In this document: in pieces, positions 53,129-60,907 of the stretch | Layout of the letters: every line of letters begins with the position of its first letter | How positions within the stretch are numbered: the first letter of the stretch is position 1 | Assembly (NCBI RefSeq): GCF_038632915.1 | Contig: NZ_CP152050.1 | Coordinates: 3,409,501 to 3,473,500 of the forward strand | DNA from: Paenisporosarcina sp. FSL H8-0542 | GTDB lineage: Bacteria; Bacillota; Bacilli; Bacillales_A; Planococcaceae | Direction: 5' to 3' | DNA length: 64,000 bases | Notes under the pieces: generated by a model | What the model saw: the letters and a program-made list of their open reading frames with translations, nothing else | Database searches by the model: none | What the model was told of the DNA's origin: nothing | Position numbers and translations under genes: made by a program

Positions 53129-54133
53129 ATGCAAAAACAAATAAAATTAATCAATCGACCAACGGGGACACCAACTAAAGAGAATTTCGAAATTCTCACT
53201 GCACCAATTGACAGTGCGTCTGAAGGTGAAGTAGTAGTAAAAACTGTTTACATTTCAGTGGATCCATATTTACGTGGTCGGATGAATGATGCGAAATCCT
53301 ATATTCCACCGTTTGAGTTGAATGAAATGATATCAAGCGGAATCATAGGACAAGTCGTTCAATCGACGTCCTCACTTTTCGAAAAAGGCGATGTCGTTCT
53401 CGGATCATTGCCATGGCAAGAATATAGTGTGGTAAAAGAAAGTGCGGTTCGTAAAATTGATCACCGTATTGCGCCTGCCTCTGCTTATTTGAGTGTGCTG
53501 GGCATGACTGGTTTGACAGCTTACTTTGGCTTATTGGATATCGGGAAACCTAAAGAAGGAGAAACGGTGGTTGTGTCAGGAGCTGCAGGTGCTGTAGGGT
53601 CCATCGTGGGACAAATTGCGAAAATTAAAGGCATGCGTGTCGTTGGAATTGCTGGTTCTGATGAGAAAGTGAAGTTTTTGGTCGAGGAACTGGGTTTTGA
53701 TGCTGCAATAAATTATAAAACTCAGGATGTTGCTCAAGCGTTACGCGAAGCTTGTCCAAATGGAATTGATGTTTACTTCGAAAACGTGGGTGGGGAAATT
53801 TCAGATGCTATCTTCCCTCTTTTGAATAATTTTGCGCGTATTCCTGTATGTGGCGCAATTTCTTCTTATAATAATAAACAAGCTGACATTGGACCTCGTG
53901 TTCAAGGATACTTAATCAAGACGAGCTCATTGATGCAAGGCTTCACTGTTGGCAATTACTCTTCTCGTTTTGGAGAAGGCGCAAAAGAATTGGCAACTTG
54001 GCTCAAAGAAGGCAAACTGAAATACGAGGAAACGATTACGGAAGGTTTCGATCATACGATTGACGCATTTCTCGATCTTTTCAAAGGAGCAAACCTTGGG
54101 AAAGCGATTGTGAAAGTATCGGAAATCGAATAA
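53129..54133 (+). CDS. Zinc-free MDR-type NADPH oxidoreductase (YfmJ-like)
   Basis: 334 residues. Conserved SVDPYLRGRMNDAKSY near the N-terminus, Rossmann motif VVVSGAAGAVGSIVGQIAKI, and VYFENVGGEISDAIFPLL. This is the leukotriene-B4-dehydrogenase/curcumin-reductase-like branch that reduces the double bond of enones with NADPH (YfmJ in B. subtilis). No zinc-binding cysteines are present. ATG behind GGAGGTAAG. Terminated at 54143-54171. Confidence 0.92.
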   Translation: MQKQIKLINRPTGTPTKENFEILTAPIDSASEGEVVVKTVYISVDPYLRGRMNDAKSYIPPFELNEMISSGIIGQVVQSTSSLFEKGDVVLGSLPWQEYSVVKESAVRKIDHRIAPASAYLSVLGMTGLTAYFGLLDIGKPKEGETVVVSGAAGAVGSIVGQIAKIKGMRVVGIAGSDEKVKFLVEELGFDAAINYKTQDVAQALREACPNGIDVYFENVGGEISDAIFPLLNNFARIPVCGAISSYNNKQADIGPRVQGYLIKTSSLMQGFTVGNYSSRFGEGAKELATWLKEGKLKYEETITEGFDHTIDAFLDLFKGANLGKAIVKVSEIE

Positions 54134-54142
54134 CAATTTTAG

Positions 54143-54171
54143 CCGTTCTGGTTTATTCCAGAATGGTTTTT
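54143..54171 (+). terminator. Intrinsic terminator of the yfmJ-like gene
   Basis: CCGTTCTGG / CCAGAATGG stem followed by T-run; it overlaps the 3' end of the convergent membrane gene. Confidence 0.8.
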
Positions 54172-54647
54172 CTTTCTCTTTTTACGGGACGATATTTCTT
54201 ACCGATTTTAAATATAATTGGTGTTCCGATGATGGTTGGCAAGTACCAGAAGATAAGCACAGGCAATTCGTTAAGAAGTGGTATTCGAGGAATGTTTACA
54301 ACAAGTGTGGCTGTGAATATCCCTATGTAAGATCCCAACATCCCTCCGATATGGATACGCAGCCAGTTTTTCCATCTGATTTTTGCAGATATATAGCCAA
54401 GCAATGCAAGACCGTATGAAAATATACCGATATAAAAGAGATAGGCACTTTCTTTCCAGTGCATAATAGACATCACGACAGTAGTGATAAATACAAACAC
54501 GAAAAATCCATGATAAATCTCTCCACTGATTGTATGTCTGCCTTTTCTCTTTTTAGAAATACCAGCCAGCAAACCAGTAATCAAACAAATGCATCCAGCT
54601 GCAATATGAATCATTAAAAACAGGTTGAACAAATTCAACACCTCCAA
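54153..54647 (-). CDS. DUF2306-like membrane protein
   Basis: 164 residues with four to five helices. IHIAAGCICLITGLLAGISK carries the conserved His and Gly-rich helix, and HTISGEIYHGFFVFVFITTVV and IHIGGMLGSYIGIFTATLVV follow; regularly placed His residues in the helices suggest heme or metal contacts. It resembles DUF2306 proteins, whose function is unknown. Its last codons overlap the terminator of the convergent reductase gene. Confidence 0.65.
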   Translation of the reverse strand: MEVLNLFNLFLMIHIAAGCICLITGLLAGISKKRKGRHTISGEIYHGFFVFVFITTVVMSIMHWKESAYLFYIGIFSYGLALLGYISAKIRWKNWLRIHIGGMLGSYIGIFTATLVVNIPRIPLLNELPVLIFWYLPTIIGTPIIFKIGKKYRPVKRERKTILE

Positions 54648-54781
54648 TTATTTACATTTTATTTCTAATTATAGTAACATACATAAAATTCCATTTCATT
54701 CATTCGAAAAAATATTCCGATTGTTAATCTTATCTCTACTCTTATATGATTAAGTTATTAAAGATTTCGGAGGTCACCCAC

Positions 54782-55603
54782 ATGAGTGAATTTGATCTTG
54801 TACAAGAAACTACATCTTTCCAATCAGTTGAAACGTTGAAACAACAGTTGCAAACACTTGGCATCAAAGCAGGAGATGCTATCATGGTTCATTCATCTAT
54901 CAAATCGATGGGGTGGATTGCCGGTGGAGCAAAAGCTGTTATCGACGCATTGATGGAAACCATCACGGAAAAAGGGACCATTATCATGCCAGCCCAATCT
55001 GCCGAGAACTCAGAGCCTTCCTATTGGATGCTACCGCCAGTTCCAAAAGAATGGCATGCGCCTATCCGAGAACATACTCCAGCTTACGATCCACATTTGA
55101 CCCCACTACGTGGAATGGGCAAAATAGCGGAATGCTTTCATCGCCATCCTAAAACCATTCGCAGCTATCACCCTGTTCACAGCTTTATGGCCTGGGGCAA
55201 GGATGCTGAAAAATGGATGATGGAACATCCACTTGAGGATTCATTTGGAATGACTTCCCCACTCGGTTCATTTTTAAATGAAAATGTTAAAATCCTGTTA
55301 ATTGGAGTCGGATATGATTCGTGTACAGCTTTGCACCTATCGGAGAATTTAATTGAAAAGAAGACTTACATGAATCAGGGTGCAGCGATGCTGGTGGACG
55401 GTGAGCGTCAGTGGATTGAGTACCAAACACTTGATGTAGACTCGGATCGTTTCCCTGACCTTGGAGAAGCATTTGAAAAAGAACATCCCGATGCCTATCA
55501 TGTTGGAAAATTAGGTCAAGCCGACTGCCGCATCATTCAAATGAAACAGCTAGTTGATTTTGGTGTGGAGTGGTTAAAAGCAAATCCTGTAGAGGAAGAT
55601 TAA
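54782..55603 (+). CDS. AAC(3)-type aminoglycoside N-acetyltransferase family (YokD-like)
   Basis: 273 residues. GDAIMVHSSIKSMGWIAGGA opens the acetyl-CoA fold, then GTIIMPAQSAENSEPSYW, REHTPAYDPHLTPLRGMGKI and a histidine-rich site RSYHPVHSFMAWG. It matches the antibiotic N-acetyltransferase family that includes B. subtilis YokD. Chromosomal members often have weak or other activity, so resistance is not implied. Start ATG 54782 with GGAGGT upstream. Confidence 0.88.
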   Translation: MSEFDLVQETTSFQSVETLKQQLQTLGIKAGDAIMVHSSIKSMGWIAGGAKAVIDALMETITEKGTIIMPAQSAENSEPSYWMLPPVPKEWHAPIREHTPAYDPHLTPLRGMGKIAECFHRHPKTIRSYHPVHSFMAWGKDAEKWMMEHPLEDSFGMTSPLGSFLNENVKILLIGVGYDSCTALHLSENLIEKKTYMNQGAAMLVDGERQWIEYQTLDVDSDRFPDLGEAFEKEHPDAYHVGKLGQADCRIIQMKQLVDFGVEWLKANPVEED

Positions 55604-55670
55604 AAAAATTTTATTAGTAAAATTCTCATTTTTGTTCATCCTAATGGAACTAACATGATGGAGGAACAAA

Positions 55671-57008
55671 ATGAAAAATAAATTTTTAAAATTTGCGATT
55701 GCAGCTATTCTTTGCCTAAGTGTCATAGCTCCTATCGCCACTTTCGCAACTCATTACACGTCTACCCAGAATGAAAAAGAAACCAATCTTGAAACAAAAA
55801 TACTTCAGTCTCTTGATGCAGATAACATGTATAACAATATTAAATTTTTATCCAAAACACCTAGGGTAGCTGGGACCCAGCAAGAAGATGCTGCAGTTGC
55901 TTATATCAAAAAGCAATTCGAATCTTACGGGTATAAAACCGAAGTTCAAGCATTCACTTTCAATGACTATACAGTCCCTAATTCCATCGGGTTGGATGTC
56001 GAGCGATTTTCGAAAAAACTGAATCCGCAGGCTTTAGAATATTCGGTTAGTGGAAAAGCTACCGCGGAAGTTATCTTCGCGGGACTTGGTCAGAAAAACG
56101 ACATCGCACAATTGGACCTTACCGGAAAAATCGTACTCCTGCAACGTGGCGTCATCAGCTTCAAGGAGAAAATGTTGAATGTGGCTGCGAAAGGTGCTGC
56201 CGGGGTCATATTTTACAACAATGCACCAGGAACCATCATGGGAAGTTTAGGTGAACCAAATAAGGCTTATGTTCCGTCTGTGCTGTTGACCCAGACAGAA
56301 GGAGAAGCGATATTGATTCATCTCAACAAAAACCCGCGTGCTGTTGTCTCATTGAACATTGAAGGTGCTAAATCCGCTCAAAATACATCGCACAATGTCA
56401 TTGCAACTAAAAAGCCCAACGTTTCCAACAAAGCATCTCATGATATATTGGTCATCGGTGCTCATCACGATTCAGTTGCAGGTGCGCCGGGTGCTAATGA
56501 CGATGCATCAGGAACTGCCATGACGCTTGAACTTGCACGTGTCTTGAAAACCATTCCAACCGACACAGAAATTCGTTTTATCACGTTCGGTGCTGAAGAG
56601 CTTGGATTACTTGGATCCAATCATTATGTCGAACAGTTACCGAAAAATGAAATCAGCCGAATCGTGGCAAATTTCAATTTGGACATGGTCGGAAGCAAAG
56701 ATGCCGGGGAATTAATCTTGCAAACGGTCGATAATAAGCCTAACCTTGTGACTGAACTCGCCCAGGATGCCAGCACACAGCTAAACGGTGAACCCACACC
56801 TTACAATCAAGGTGACAGCAGTGACCATGTACCCTTTTCAAATGCAGGCATTCCCGCTGCCCTATTCATCCACAATCCCGCTGAGCCTTGGTACCACAAG
56901 CCACAAGATACAATAGATAAAATCAGCAAAGAAAAACTGCAAGATGTTTCGGAAATCGTCAGTATAGCTGTATGGAATCAAATCAAAATCGATCGCCAAG
57001 TCAAATAG
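55671..57008 (+). CDS. Secreted M28 aminopeptidase with PA domain (YwaD-like)
   Basis: 445 residues. Signal peptide (MKNKFLKFAIAAILCLSVIA), then a PA domain (about 130-225; GKIVLLQRGVISFKEK and AAGVIFYNNAPG) inserted before the M28 zinc-peptidase. Zinc ligands lie in VIGAHHDSV, GANDDASGTA and GAEELGLLGS, and a late His in SSDHVPF. It releases N-terminal amino acids outside the cell, like YwaD. GGAGG precedes the ATG. Strong terminator downstream. Confidence 0.93.
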   Translation: MKNKFLKFAIAAILCLSVIAPIATFATHYTSTQNEKETNLETKILQSLDADNMYNNIKFLSKTPRVAGTQQEDAAVAYIKKQFESYGYKTEVQAFTFNDYTVPNSIGLDVERFSKKLNPQALEYSVSGKATAEVIFAGLGQKNDIAQLDLTGKIVLLQRGVISFKEKMLNVAAKGAAGVIFYNNAPGTIMGSLGEPNKAYVPSVLLTQTEGEAILIHLNKNPRAVVSLNIEGAKSAQNTSHNVIATKKPNVSNKASHDILVIGAHHDSVAGAPGANDDASGTAMTLELARVLKTIPTDTEIRFITFGAEELGLLGSNHYVEQLPKNEISRIVANFNLDMVGSKDAGELILQTVDNKPNLVTELAQDASTQLNGEPTPYNQGDSSDHVPFSNAGIPAALFIHNPAEPWYHKPQDTIDKISKEKLQDVSEIVSIAVWNQIKIDRQVK

Positions 57009-57019
57009 TGTAAACCTTT

Positions 57020-57064
57020 AACCCCACGTCACTGGATCGGATGATCTCGTTACGTGGGGTTTTT
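57020..57064 (+). terminator. Intrinsic terminator of the M28 gene
   Basis: AACCCCACGT (57020-57029) and ACGTGGGGTT (57052-57061), then T. Confidence 0.85.
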
Positions 57065-57084
57065 ACGTAACGTCTACTATACTT

Positions 57085-57162
57085 TCACAGAGCCTCCAAA
57101 AGGATTACTACGGCTGGGTGAGAGAGGACGATGAACTATGGATAGCACTCGTGGAAGATTAA
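57085..57162 (+). pseudogene. Coding remnant, C-terminal end of an unknown protein
   Basis: A frame ending in TAA at 57160-57162 reads KDYYGWVREDDELWIALVED at its end, which looks like real protein sequence. There is no start codon or ribosome binding site upstream, and the M28 terminator lies in front. It is followed by its own terminator at 57188-57223. Probably the tail of a deleted gene. Confidence 0.45.
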
Positions 57163-57187
57163 TCCTACTCAGGTCGTTGCACTAGCC

Positions 57188-57223
57188 AATCCTCCTAGGC
57201 TTTTCACTCTAGGAAGGATTTTT
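57188..57223 (+). terminator. Terminator after the coding remnant
   Basis: AATCCTCCTAG and CTAGGAAGGATT form a stem with one bulge, followed by five T. Its presence supports the view that a gene once ended here. Confidence 0.65.
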
Positions 57224-57447
57224 GATTATCTGACAGATTAGATTAATAATAAATCTTACAAGGCTCAGCCTTTTTTTAAAAAGTGTTTTCTGGGTCTACT
57301 TTAATTTGCTTTTTTTTGATTTTAATTTTCATGGGAGTTTAAGTACATTACTTCACAATGTTTAGTTTTTGATAGTCCAGTTAAATAATCCTTTTACTTC
57401 TTTTCAACATATAATATTTAGACCCTAAATTAAAGGAGTGAAATAAC

Positions 57448-57723
57448 ATGGGATTTTTCCAGCCCGAGGGAACAATGGCACCAACTTCCCCTCCCCCACC
57501 TCTCATACCAACAAAACCTTCTGTATCCTATATAATTGACTGTGTATATCAAAACACTTATGTATGGCTTATAAATGGGGACCAATTCTGGTTTTACCCA
57601 ACTCGCGTGGAATATGGTGAAGTATCTGGATATAGATGGAACGGTTCCTTCTGGCAATTCTACGGAATTGACCCAAGATTTATAGATGCTGTTGCCTGTT
57701 ATCCTACTCCTACCCTTTACTAA
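57448..57723 (+). CDS. Hypothetical protein, Pro-rich N-terminus and aromatic-rich core
   Basis: 91 residues. A Pro/Thr-rich start (APTSPPPPLIPTKPS) is followed by an aromatic-rich core: YVWLINGDQFWFYPTRVEYG, then YRWNGSFWQFYGIDPRFIDA. Similar short proteins occur in Bacillus genomes without known function. AAAGGAGTG precedes the ATG, and a terminator follows at once, so it is very likely expressed as a single gene. It marks the left side of the accessory segment. Confidence 0.65.
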   Translation: MGFFQPEGTMAPTSPPPPLIPTKPSVSYIIDCVYQNTYVWLINGDQFWFYPTRVEYGEVSGYRWNGSFWQFYGIDPRFIDAVACYPTPTLY

Positions 57724-57729
57724 AATCCA

Positions 57730-57770
57730 AAAAGCCTTTTGGTAATTAAAAACCCAAGGCTTTTTCTTTT
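57730..57770 (+). terminator. Intrinsic terminator
   Basis: AAAAGCCTT (57730-57738) and AAGGCTTTT (57756-57764) with T-run. Confidence 0.85.
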
Positions 57771-57832
57771 GTAATAGGCTTAAAGTGAATACACATTTTC
57801 GCGACATAATCCATTCAAAGTAGTATTATTTC

Positions 57833-57847
57833 ACTAACCCCGTTAGT
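57833..57847. repeat. Intergenic palindromic repeat, copy 1
   Basis: ACTAAC-CCC-GTTAGT, a short form of the repeat found six further times up to 63700. It lies six bases beyond the stop of the pseudogene 57853-58075. Confidence 0.6.
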
Positions 57848-57852
57848 TTTAC

Positions 57853-58075
57853 TTATTTGTTCTTCCTCGAAAATAAGCCTTCATCACAAATACCATCTTT
57901 CCAATGAATAGTCCCATCTCTATTATATGCTTCGATTTTAAGATGGTTTGGCTTGCCATTGTCGGATTGTTCTTAAATATCGAATGAACTAACCAGATTC
58001 TTTGCGTTCGATAACTCCCGACTTTACTTCTTTCCCTAAATGGTTTTGTTCTGCTGTACGCAAACATGAAACTCT
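57853..58075 (-). pseudogene. Decayed gene of unknown function, frames interrupted
   Basis: Two consecutive minus-strand frames read like protein. One gives AEQNHLGKEVKSGVIERKESG (split: NHLGKEVKSG, VIERKESG) and stops. The other, shifted, gives NHLKIEAYNRDGTIHWKDG and DEGLFSRKNK before TAA at 57853-57855, and is closed upstream by a stop. A third frame is open throughout (72 residues from 58064, after AAGGAGAG) but has an unlikely composition. Most simply, an old gene has lost its frame; a short unrelated protein in the third frame cannot be excluded. Confidence 0.55.
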
Positions 58076-58244
58076 CCTTAAAACATGGACTGAAAGTGAT
58101 TAATAGCAGAGAAAAACTGATTAATAATGCGGACAACCTGATTCAATATTTGTAACGATGAATGTGTAACCTAAAAAAGAAATACTTATTATTATTGAAG
58201 TATTCCGAAAACCATAATAGTAAAAAATAAAGGGGGATAGGGAA

Positions 58245-58706
58245 TTGAGAAAAGCAATGGGGATAATGTTGATTGGTGGCTTGCTAATAACAGGGTGTTC
58301 AGAAAAGGTTAAGTCCAGTGAAAATGAAAAATCAGACCCAATCACAGAACAGGAGTATGTGGGTAAGTTTGAAAACAACTATGATTTAATACATGAGAAT
58401 TTAAATAAAATATCTGCAGCATCAGCATCATCCTCACTAGACGATATGGAGGAATTATGTAAGGCTTTTTCACATACAACCAATATTAATTTGCAGGTAA
58501 TGAGTGAGGTAACACCTCCAAAGGAATACCAAGAAGCGAATGAGATGCTAATAGTGGCTCTTGAGAACTATATTGATTGGGGCTGGGCTATGGTGGAACT
58601 TTTGGATGATCCCAGTGATGAAGTAGGAGCAAAAGTGGATCACCACTTAGGTATAGCCTCTGAGAACTTGGAAAAGGCTCATGCTGAAGTAGAAAGCCTT
58701 AAATAA
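58245..58706 (+). CDS. Hypothetical helical lipoprotein
   Basis: 153 residues from TTG 58245 behind AGGGGGAT. Lipoprotein signal (MRKAMGIMLIGGLLITGC, lipobox ITGC), then a mostly helical, acidic domain with YDLIHENLNKISAASASS, MEELCKAFSHTTNINLQV and MLIVALENYIDWGWAMVELL. The amphipathic helices suggest a small exported helical bundle. No family recognised. Two copies of the palindromic repeat follow at 58723 and 58767. Confidence 0.7.
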   Translation: MRKAMGIMLIGGLLITGCSEKVKSSENEKSDPITEQEYVGKFENNYDLIHENLNKISAASASSSLDDMEELCKAFSHTTNINLQVMSEVTPPKEYQEANEMLIVALENYIDWGWAMVELLDDPSDEVGAKVDHHLGIASENLEKAHAEVESLK

Positions 58707-58722
58707 CCTAACCTATTCTGTG

Positions 58723-58790
58723 AACCTGCTCCGTTAATAGAAAAAGACATTACTCCTTCTTGAAGTAAAGCACCCGTTAGTTGAAGAAGG
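58723..58790. repeat. Intergenic palindromic repeat, copies 2 and 3
   Basis: Copy 2 is a decayed AACCTGCTCCGTTAA (58723-58737). Copy 3 is AAAGCACCCGTTAGTTGAAG (58768-58787), enclosed by the arms CCTTCTT (58755-58761) and AAGAAGG (58784-58790). No gene is seen in 58791-58964. Confidence 0.6.
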
Positions 58791-58964
58791 TTATTTAAAA
58801 TTATCAATATTAAAGTGGAACCAACTTTTATACTTTCAATCCACGCACTCACATGGTCCTCTCCAAATCTTCAAATTCCATTAGTTTATTTCATGCAGTT
58901 TATTGGATGCAATCAATTCAAAATTATAATGATGTATCCTACGGTCTGAATATTCGTTGGCAAT

Positions 58965-59198
58965 TTAATTCCCTTGATCCACCTTAGTCTTAAGTGCTCG
59001 CATCATTTCAATAGGAGTAAAAAATAGAATCCCACTTATTCCACCAACTAATAAGCTATTTGGAAGGATGAGTTTGAGAAACAAGCCTGGATGCTCCGAT
59101 AATCTAAAATACAACAAAATAAATAGAAAGGTTCCAATTAATGTAGCCCAGAAATATCGTTTGCATCTAGCGTGCGTTCGCTTCGTACTCAGTACCAT
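58965..59198 (-). CDS. Small membrane protein, C-terminal part of a probably frameshifted gene
   Basis: 77 codons from ATG 59198: a basic start (STKRTHARCKRYF), two transmembrane helices (WATLIGTFLFILLYFRL and LPNSLLVGGISGILFFTPI) and a charged tail. The first 10 or so residues overlap the 34-codon frame upstream. There is no ribosome binding site before 59198. The sequence from CKRYFWATLIG on continues the upstream frame's protein sense well, so the two frames are likely one gene with a frame change near 59170. Confidence 0.45.
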   Translation of the reverse strand: MVLSTKRTHARCKRYFWATLIGTFLFILLYFRLSEHPGLFLKLILPNSLLVGGISGILFFTPIEMMRALKTKVDQGN

Positions 59199-59271
59199 TC
59201 GCTGGAGCGACTTTTGTGTTCCAGATTAAAGATTTTTGTTCCTGTGTGAATGTGATTTCTTTTGTTGTCAT
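59167..59271 (-). CDS. N-terminal part of the same small membrane protein (34 codons)
   Basis: ATG 59271 follows AGGAGG at a spacing of eight bases, a strong start. The frame reads MTTKEITFTQEQKSLIWNTK and then VAPANGTEYEANAR before a stop, overlapping the membrane frame by 32 bases. By itself it would be a short leader peptide. Joined to the next frame it would give a 95-100-residue two-helix membrane protein. Confidence 0.5.
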   Translation of the reverse strand: MTTKEITFTQEQKSLIWNTKVAPANGTEYEANAR

Positions 59272-59314
59272 TTTGACAACCTCCTCTAATTTTTTTGGAT
59301 TGGTATTGCTATAT

Positions 59315-59350
59315 AAAAAAAAGCTCTCTAAACGTAGGTTTAAAGGGCTT
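59315..59350 (-). terminator. Terminator-like hairpin in the leader of the small membrane gene
   Basis: 12-bp stem with two G-T pairs (59323-59334 and 59339-59350), eight T on the minus strand. It lies about 45 bases upstream of the ATG at 59271, so it may attenuate that gene. Confidence 0.6.
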
Positions 59351-59382
59351 TTAGATATCGGACTTATCAAGTTTTTGGAAAC

Positions 59383-59432
59383 AAAAAAACGCCTGTACGC
59401 AGATGTCATAAAGACATAGGTATACAGACGTT
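59383..59432 (-). terminator. Second terminator-like hairpin upstream
   Basis: AACGCCTGTA (59388-59397) pairs with TACAGACGTT (59423-59432) with one G-T pair; GATGTC-ATAAA-GACAT pairs inside. Seven T follow on the minus strand. Confidence 0.65.
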
Positions 59433-59611
59433 TGGATTATAAACTAATTAATATTTTTTCATTTCCGTTAATTCTGCTCGTCAAAAGACGGGAATTGTTT
59501 TGGAAAACACAGACGCACACCTAGCTTTTTTCTGCTCATCTTAACGATGGGAAAATACAAAGGTTTTCGAAATAAAATAACTACTATTAGTATAGCGAAT
59601 TATTAAATAGT

Positions 59612-59698
59612 CAGCAAGTCATTCTTTTGATAATTTTTAGTTTTCCATCTTTATAGATATATTCAATTAATTTTTCATTTTTTGTTGTAATTTTTATT
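59612..59698 (-). CDS. Possible 28-residue protein with a non-standard start
   Basis: A strong ribosome binding site (AAAGGAGG) is followed, eight bases on, by the frame ATA AAA ATT ACA ACA, reading IKITTKNEKLIEYIYKDGKL then KIIKRMTC and a TGA stop. The peptide looks coding (Lys/Glu alternation, clear end), but no ATG, GTG or TTG lies at the right distance. It may be a decayed gene whose ATG became ATA. Two terminators follow downstream. Confidence 0.3.
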
Positions 59699-59746
59699 CT
59701 GAATCCTCCTTTTAGTAAATGTAAGACAAAAAAAGGAGATGGTAAA

Positions 59747-60367
59747 ATGGCAATTCATAATGGAAATCACGATTTTTACTTGTCAGTTCTTCAAAGTGCA
59801 ACACGACAACTTAAGATTAGTTTCAAAACACCTGCTAATGCGACCTCAGTGAGTTTGATTGTTCAACGTCCGGGGGATTCGGGAATTGTAAAAACACAAA
59901 CTATTTCTTCAAGCCCTGGTCAAAATCACACTGTATATGTAGAAGTTCCATATTACGGAGAATACTACGTCAAAGTTGATGCAGTTAGAGGTGCAATTTA
60001 CGATTATTTTATTAGACCAGTAAAACTGCTTGGCACACATACTCAAAAGAAAACCTTTACTCAAGCTGATGTCGATCAATTTAAGACTAGTAAACTTGTT
60101 GCTCTTTTCGTAGGAACAGCAATAGGGCTTACAGCAACTGGAGTTATAGCGAAATATGTAACACTTTTTACTGCTGCCTTTACTATGGCAGAAATTGGTG
60201 CTTTTGACACTGAAGACGAAGATTGGCCAGACCCACGCGTTGGTTGGGGGCTACGAACAACTATGTACGATAATGGAAGTGCCATTCAAATTAAATGGGA
60301 AGCACTTGATCAGTACGGTAATGTACAAAGGACTCAAAACGGTCAAATTAACTATATAAAATGGTAA
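59747..60367 (+). CDS. Hypothetical protein with beta domain and one membrane segment
   Basis: 206 residues. The N-terminal 90 are beta-rich (SVLQSATRQLKISFKTPANA, VYVEVPYYGEYYVKVDAVRG), like a small immunoglobulin or carbohydrate-binding fold. A hydrophobic stretch follows (KLVALFVGTAIGLTATGVIA, about 115-135, continuing YVTLFTAAFTMAEIG). The C-terminal 60 residues are polar and Trp-rich. No signal peptide. The segment order would fit a membrane-inserted or toxin-like protein, but no family is recognised. AAAAGGAGATGG precedes the ATG. Terminated at 60386-60422. Confidence 0.65.
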   Translation: MAIHNGNHDFYLSVLQSATRQLKISFKTPANATSVSLIVQRPGDSGIVKTQTISSSPGQNHTVYVEVPYYGEYYVKVDAVRGAIYDYFIRPVKLLGTHTQKKTFTQADVDQFKTSKLVALFVGTAIGLTATGVIAKYVTLFTAAFTMAEIGAFDTEDEDWPDPRVGWGLRTTMYDNGSAIQIKWEALDQYGNVQRTQNGQINYIKW

Positions 60368-60385
60368 TATTTATATAAAAAAATA

Positions 60386-60422
60386 AAAAAGGACGATAGC
60401 TACTAAGCTTCGTCCTTTTTAT
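60386..60422. terminator. Bidirectional terminator
   Basis: AAAAAGGACGA and TCGTCCTTTTT stem with A/T ends on both sides; serves the 206-residue gene and the convergent membrane gene. Confidence 0.85.
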
Positions 60423-60690
60423 TTGTTTTGATTATATCAAGTATAAGAGTAATGTGAATAATAATGAATATAACTATCAATAAATAGGTATTAAATTGGT
60501 TTATGAAAAATAATCGATATTGATCCGACAAGTAATAGGTAATTAAATTAAAAAGTAGAAGAATTCCAATGTTGACTACTGTTATATAAGCATTAATCTT
60601 CTTAAATCTTTCTTTTTTCTCTTTTAAAAAGATTCGAACTAGTATTAAACCAAATAAAATCAATGAGAAATAGTGAAACTCTATTGGCAT
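60403..60690 (-). CDS. Hypothetical membrane protein with three helices
   Basis: 95 residues from ATG 60690 behind GGGGGAGAGG. Helices FHYFSLILFGLILVRIFL, AYITVVNIGILLLFNLITYY and TYLLIVIFIIIHITLILDII, with a basic loop KEKKERFKKIN between the first two. No family recognised. Upstream (60691-60907) lies the promoter region of the sigma-factor operon. Confidence 0.65.
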   Translation of the reverse strand: MPIEFHYFSLILFGLILVRIFLKEKKERFKKINAYITVVNIGILLLFNLITYYLSDQYRLFFINQFNTYLLIVIFIIIHITLILDIIKTNKKDEA

Positions 60691-60907
60691 GAACCTCTCC
60701 CCCAATGCTTTGACTATCAAAATATATATGATTTTTTATGAAAATCATGTAAAATTAACCTAAGAAAAAGATTTTTTAGCATAAACTGGTTGTTATATTT
60801 ATACTATATATCCCTTTAATAATAAAGGACATGATTTTATTCATGTTCTATATTTTTTACCCAAAAAGCGAACATACATTCGTAGAAATGGGAGGTGGAA
60901 GTTTGAA

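Noticed and set aside
54782-55603. Calling the AAC(3)-family gene an acquired resistance gene
   Set aside because: It lies among chromosomal genes with no mobile element, and chromosomal YokD-like members are common in Bacillales.
58121-58378. 85-codon minus-strand frame
   Set aside because: Antisense to the signal peptide region of the helical lipoprotein gene; no start signal.
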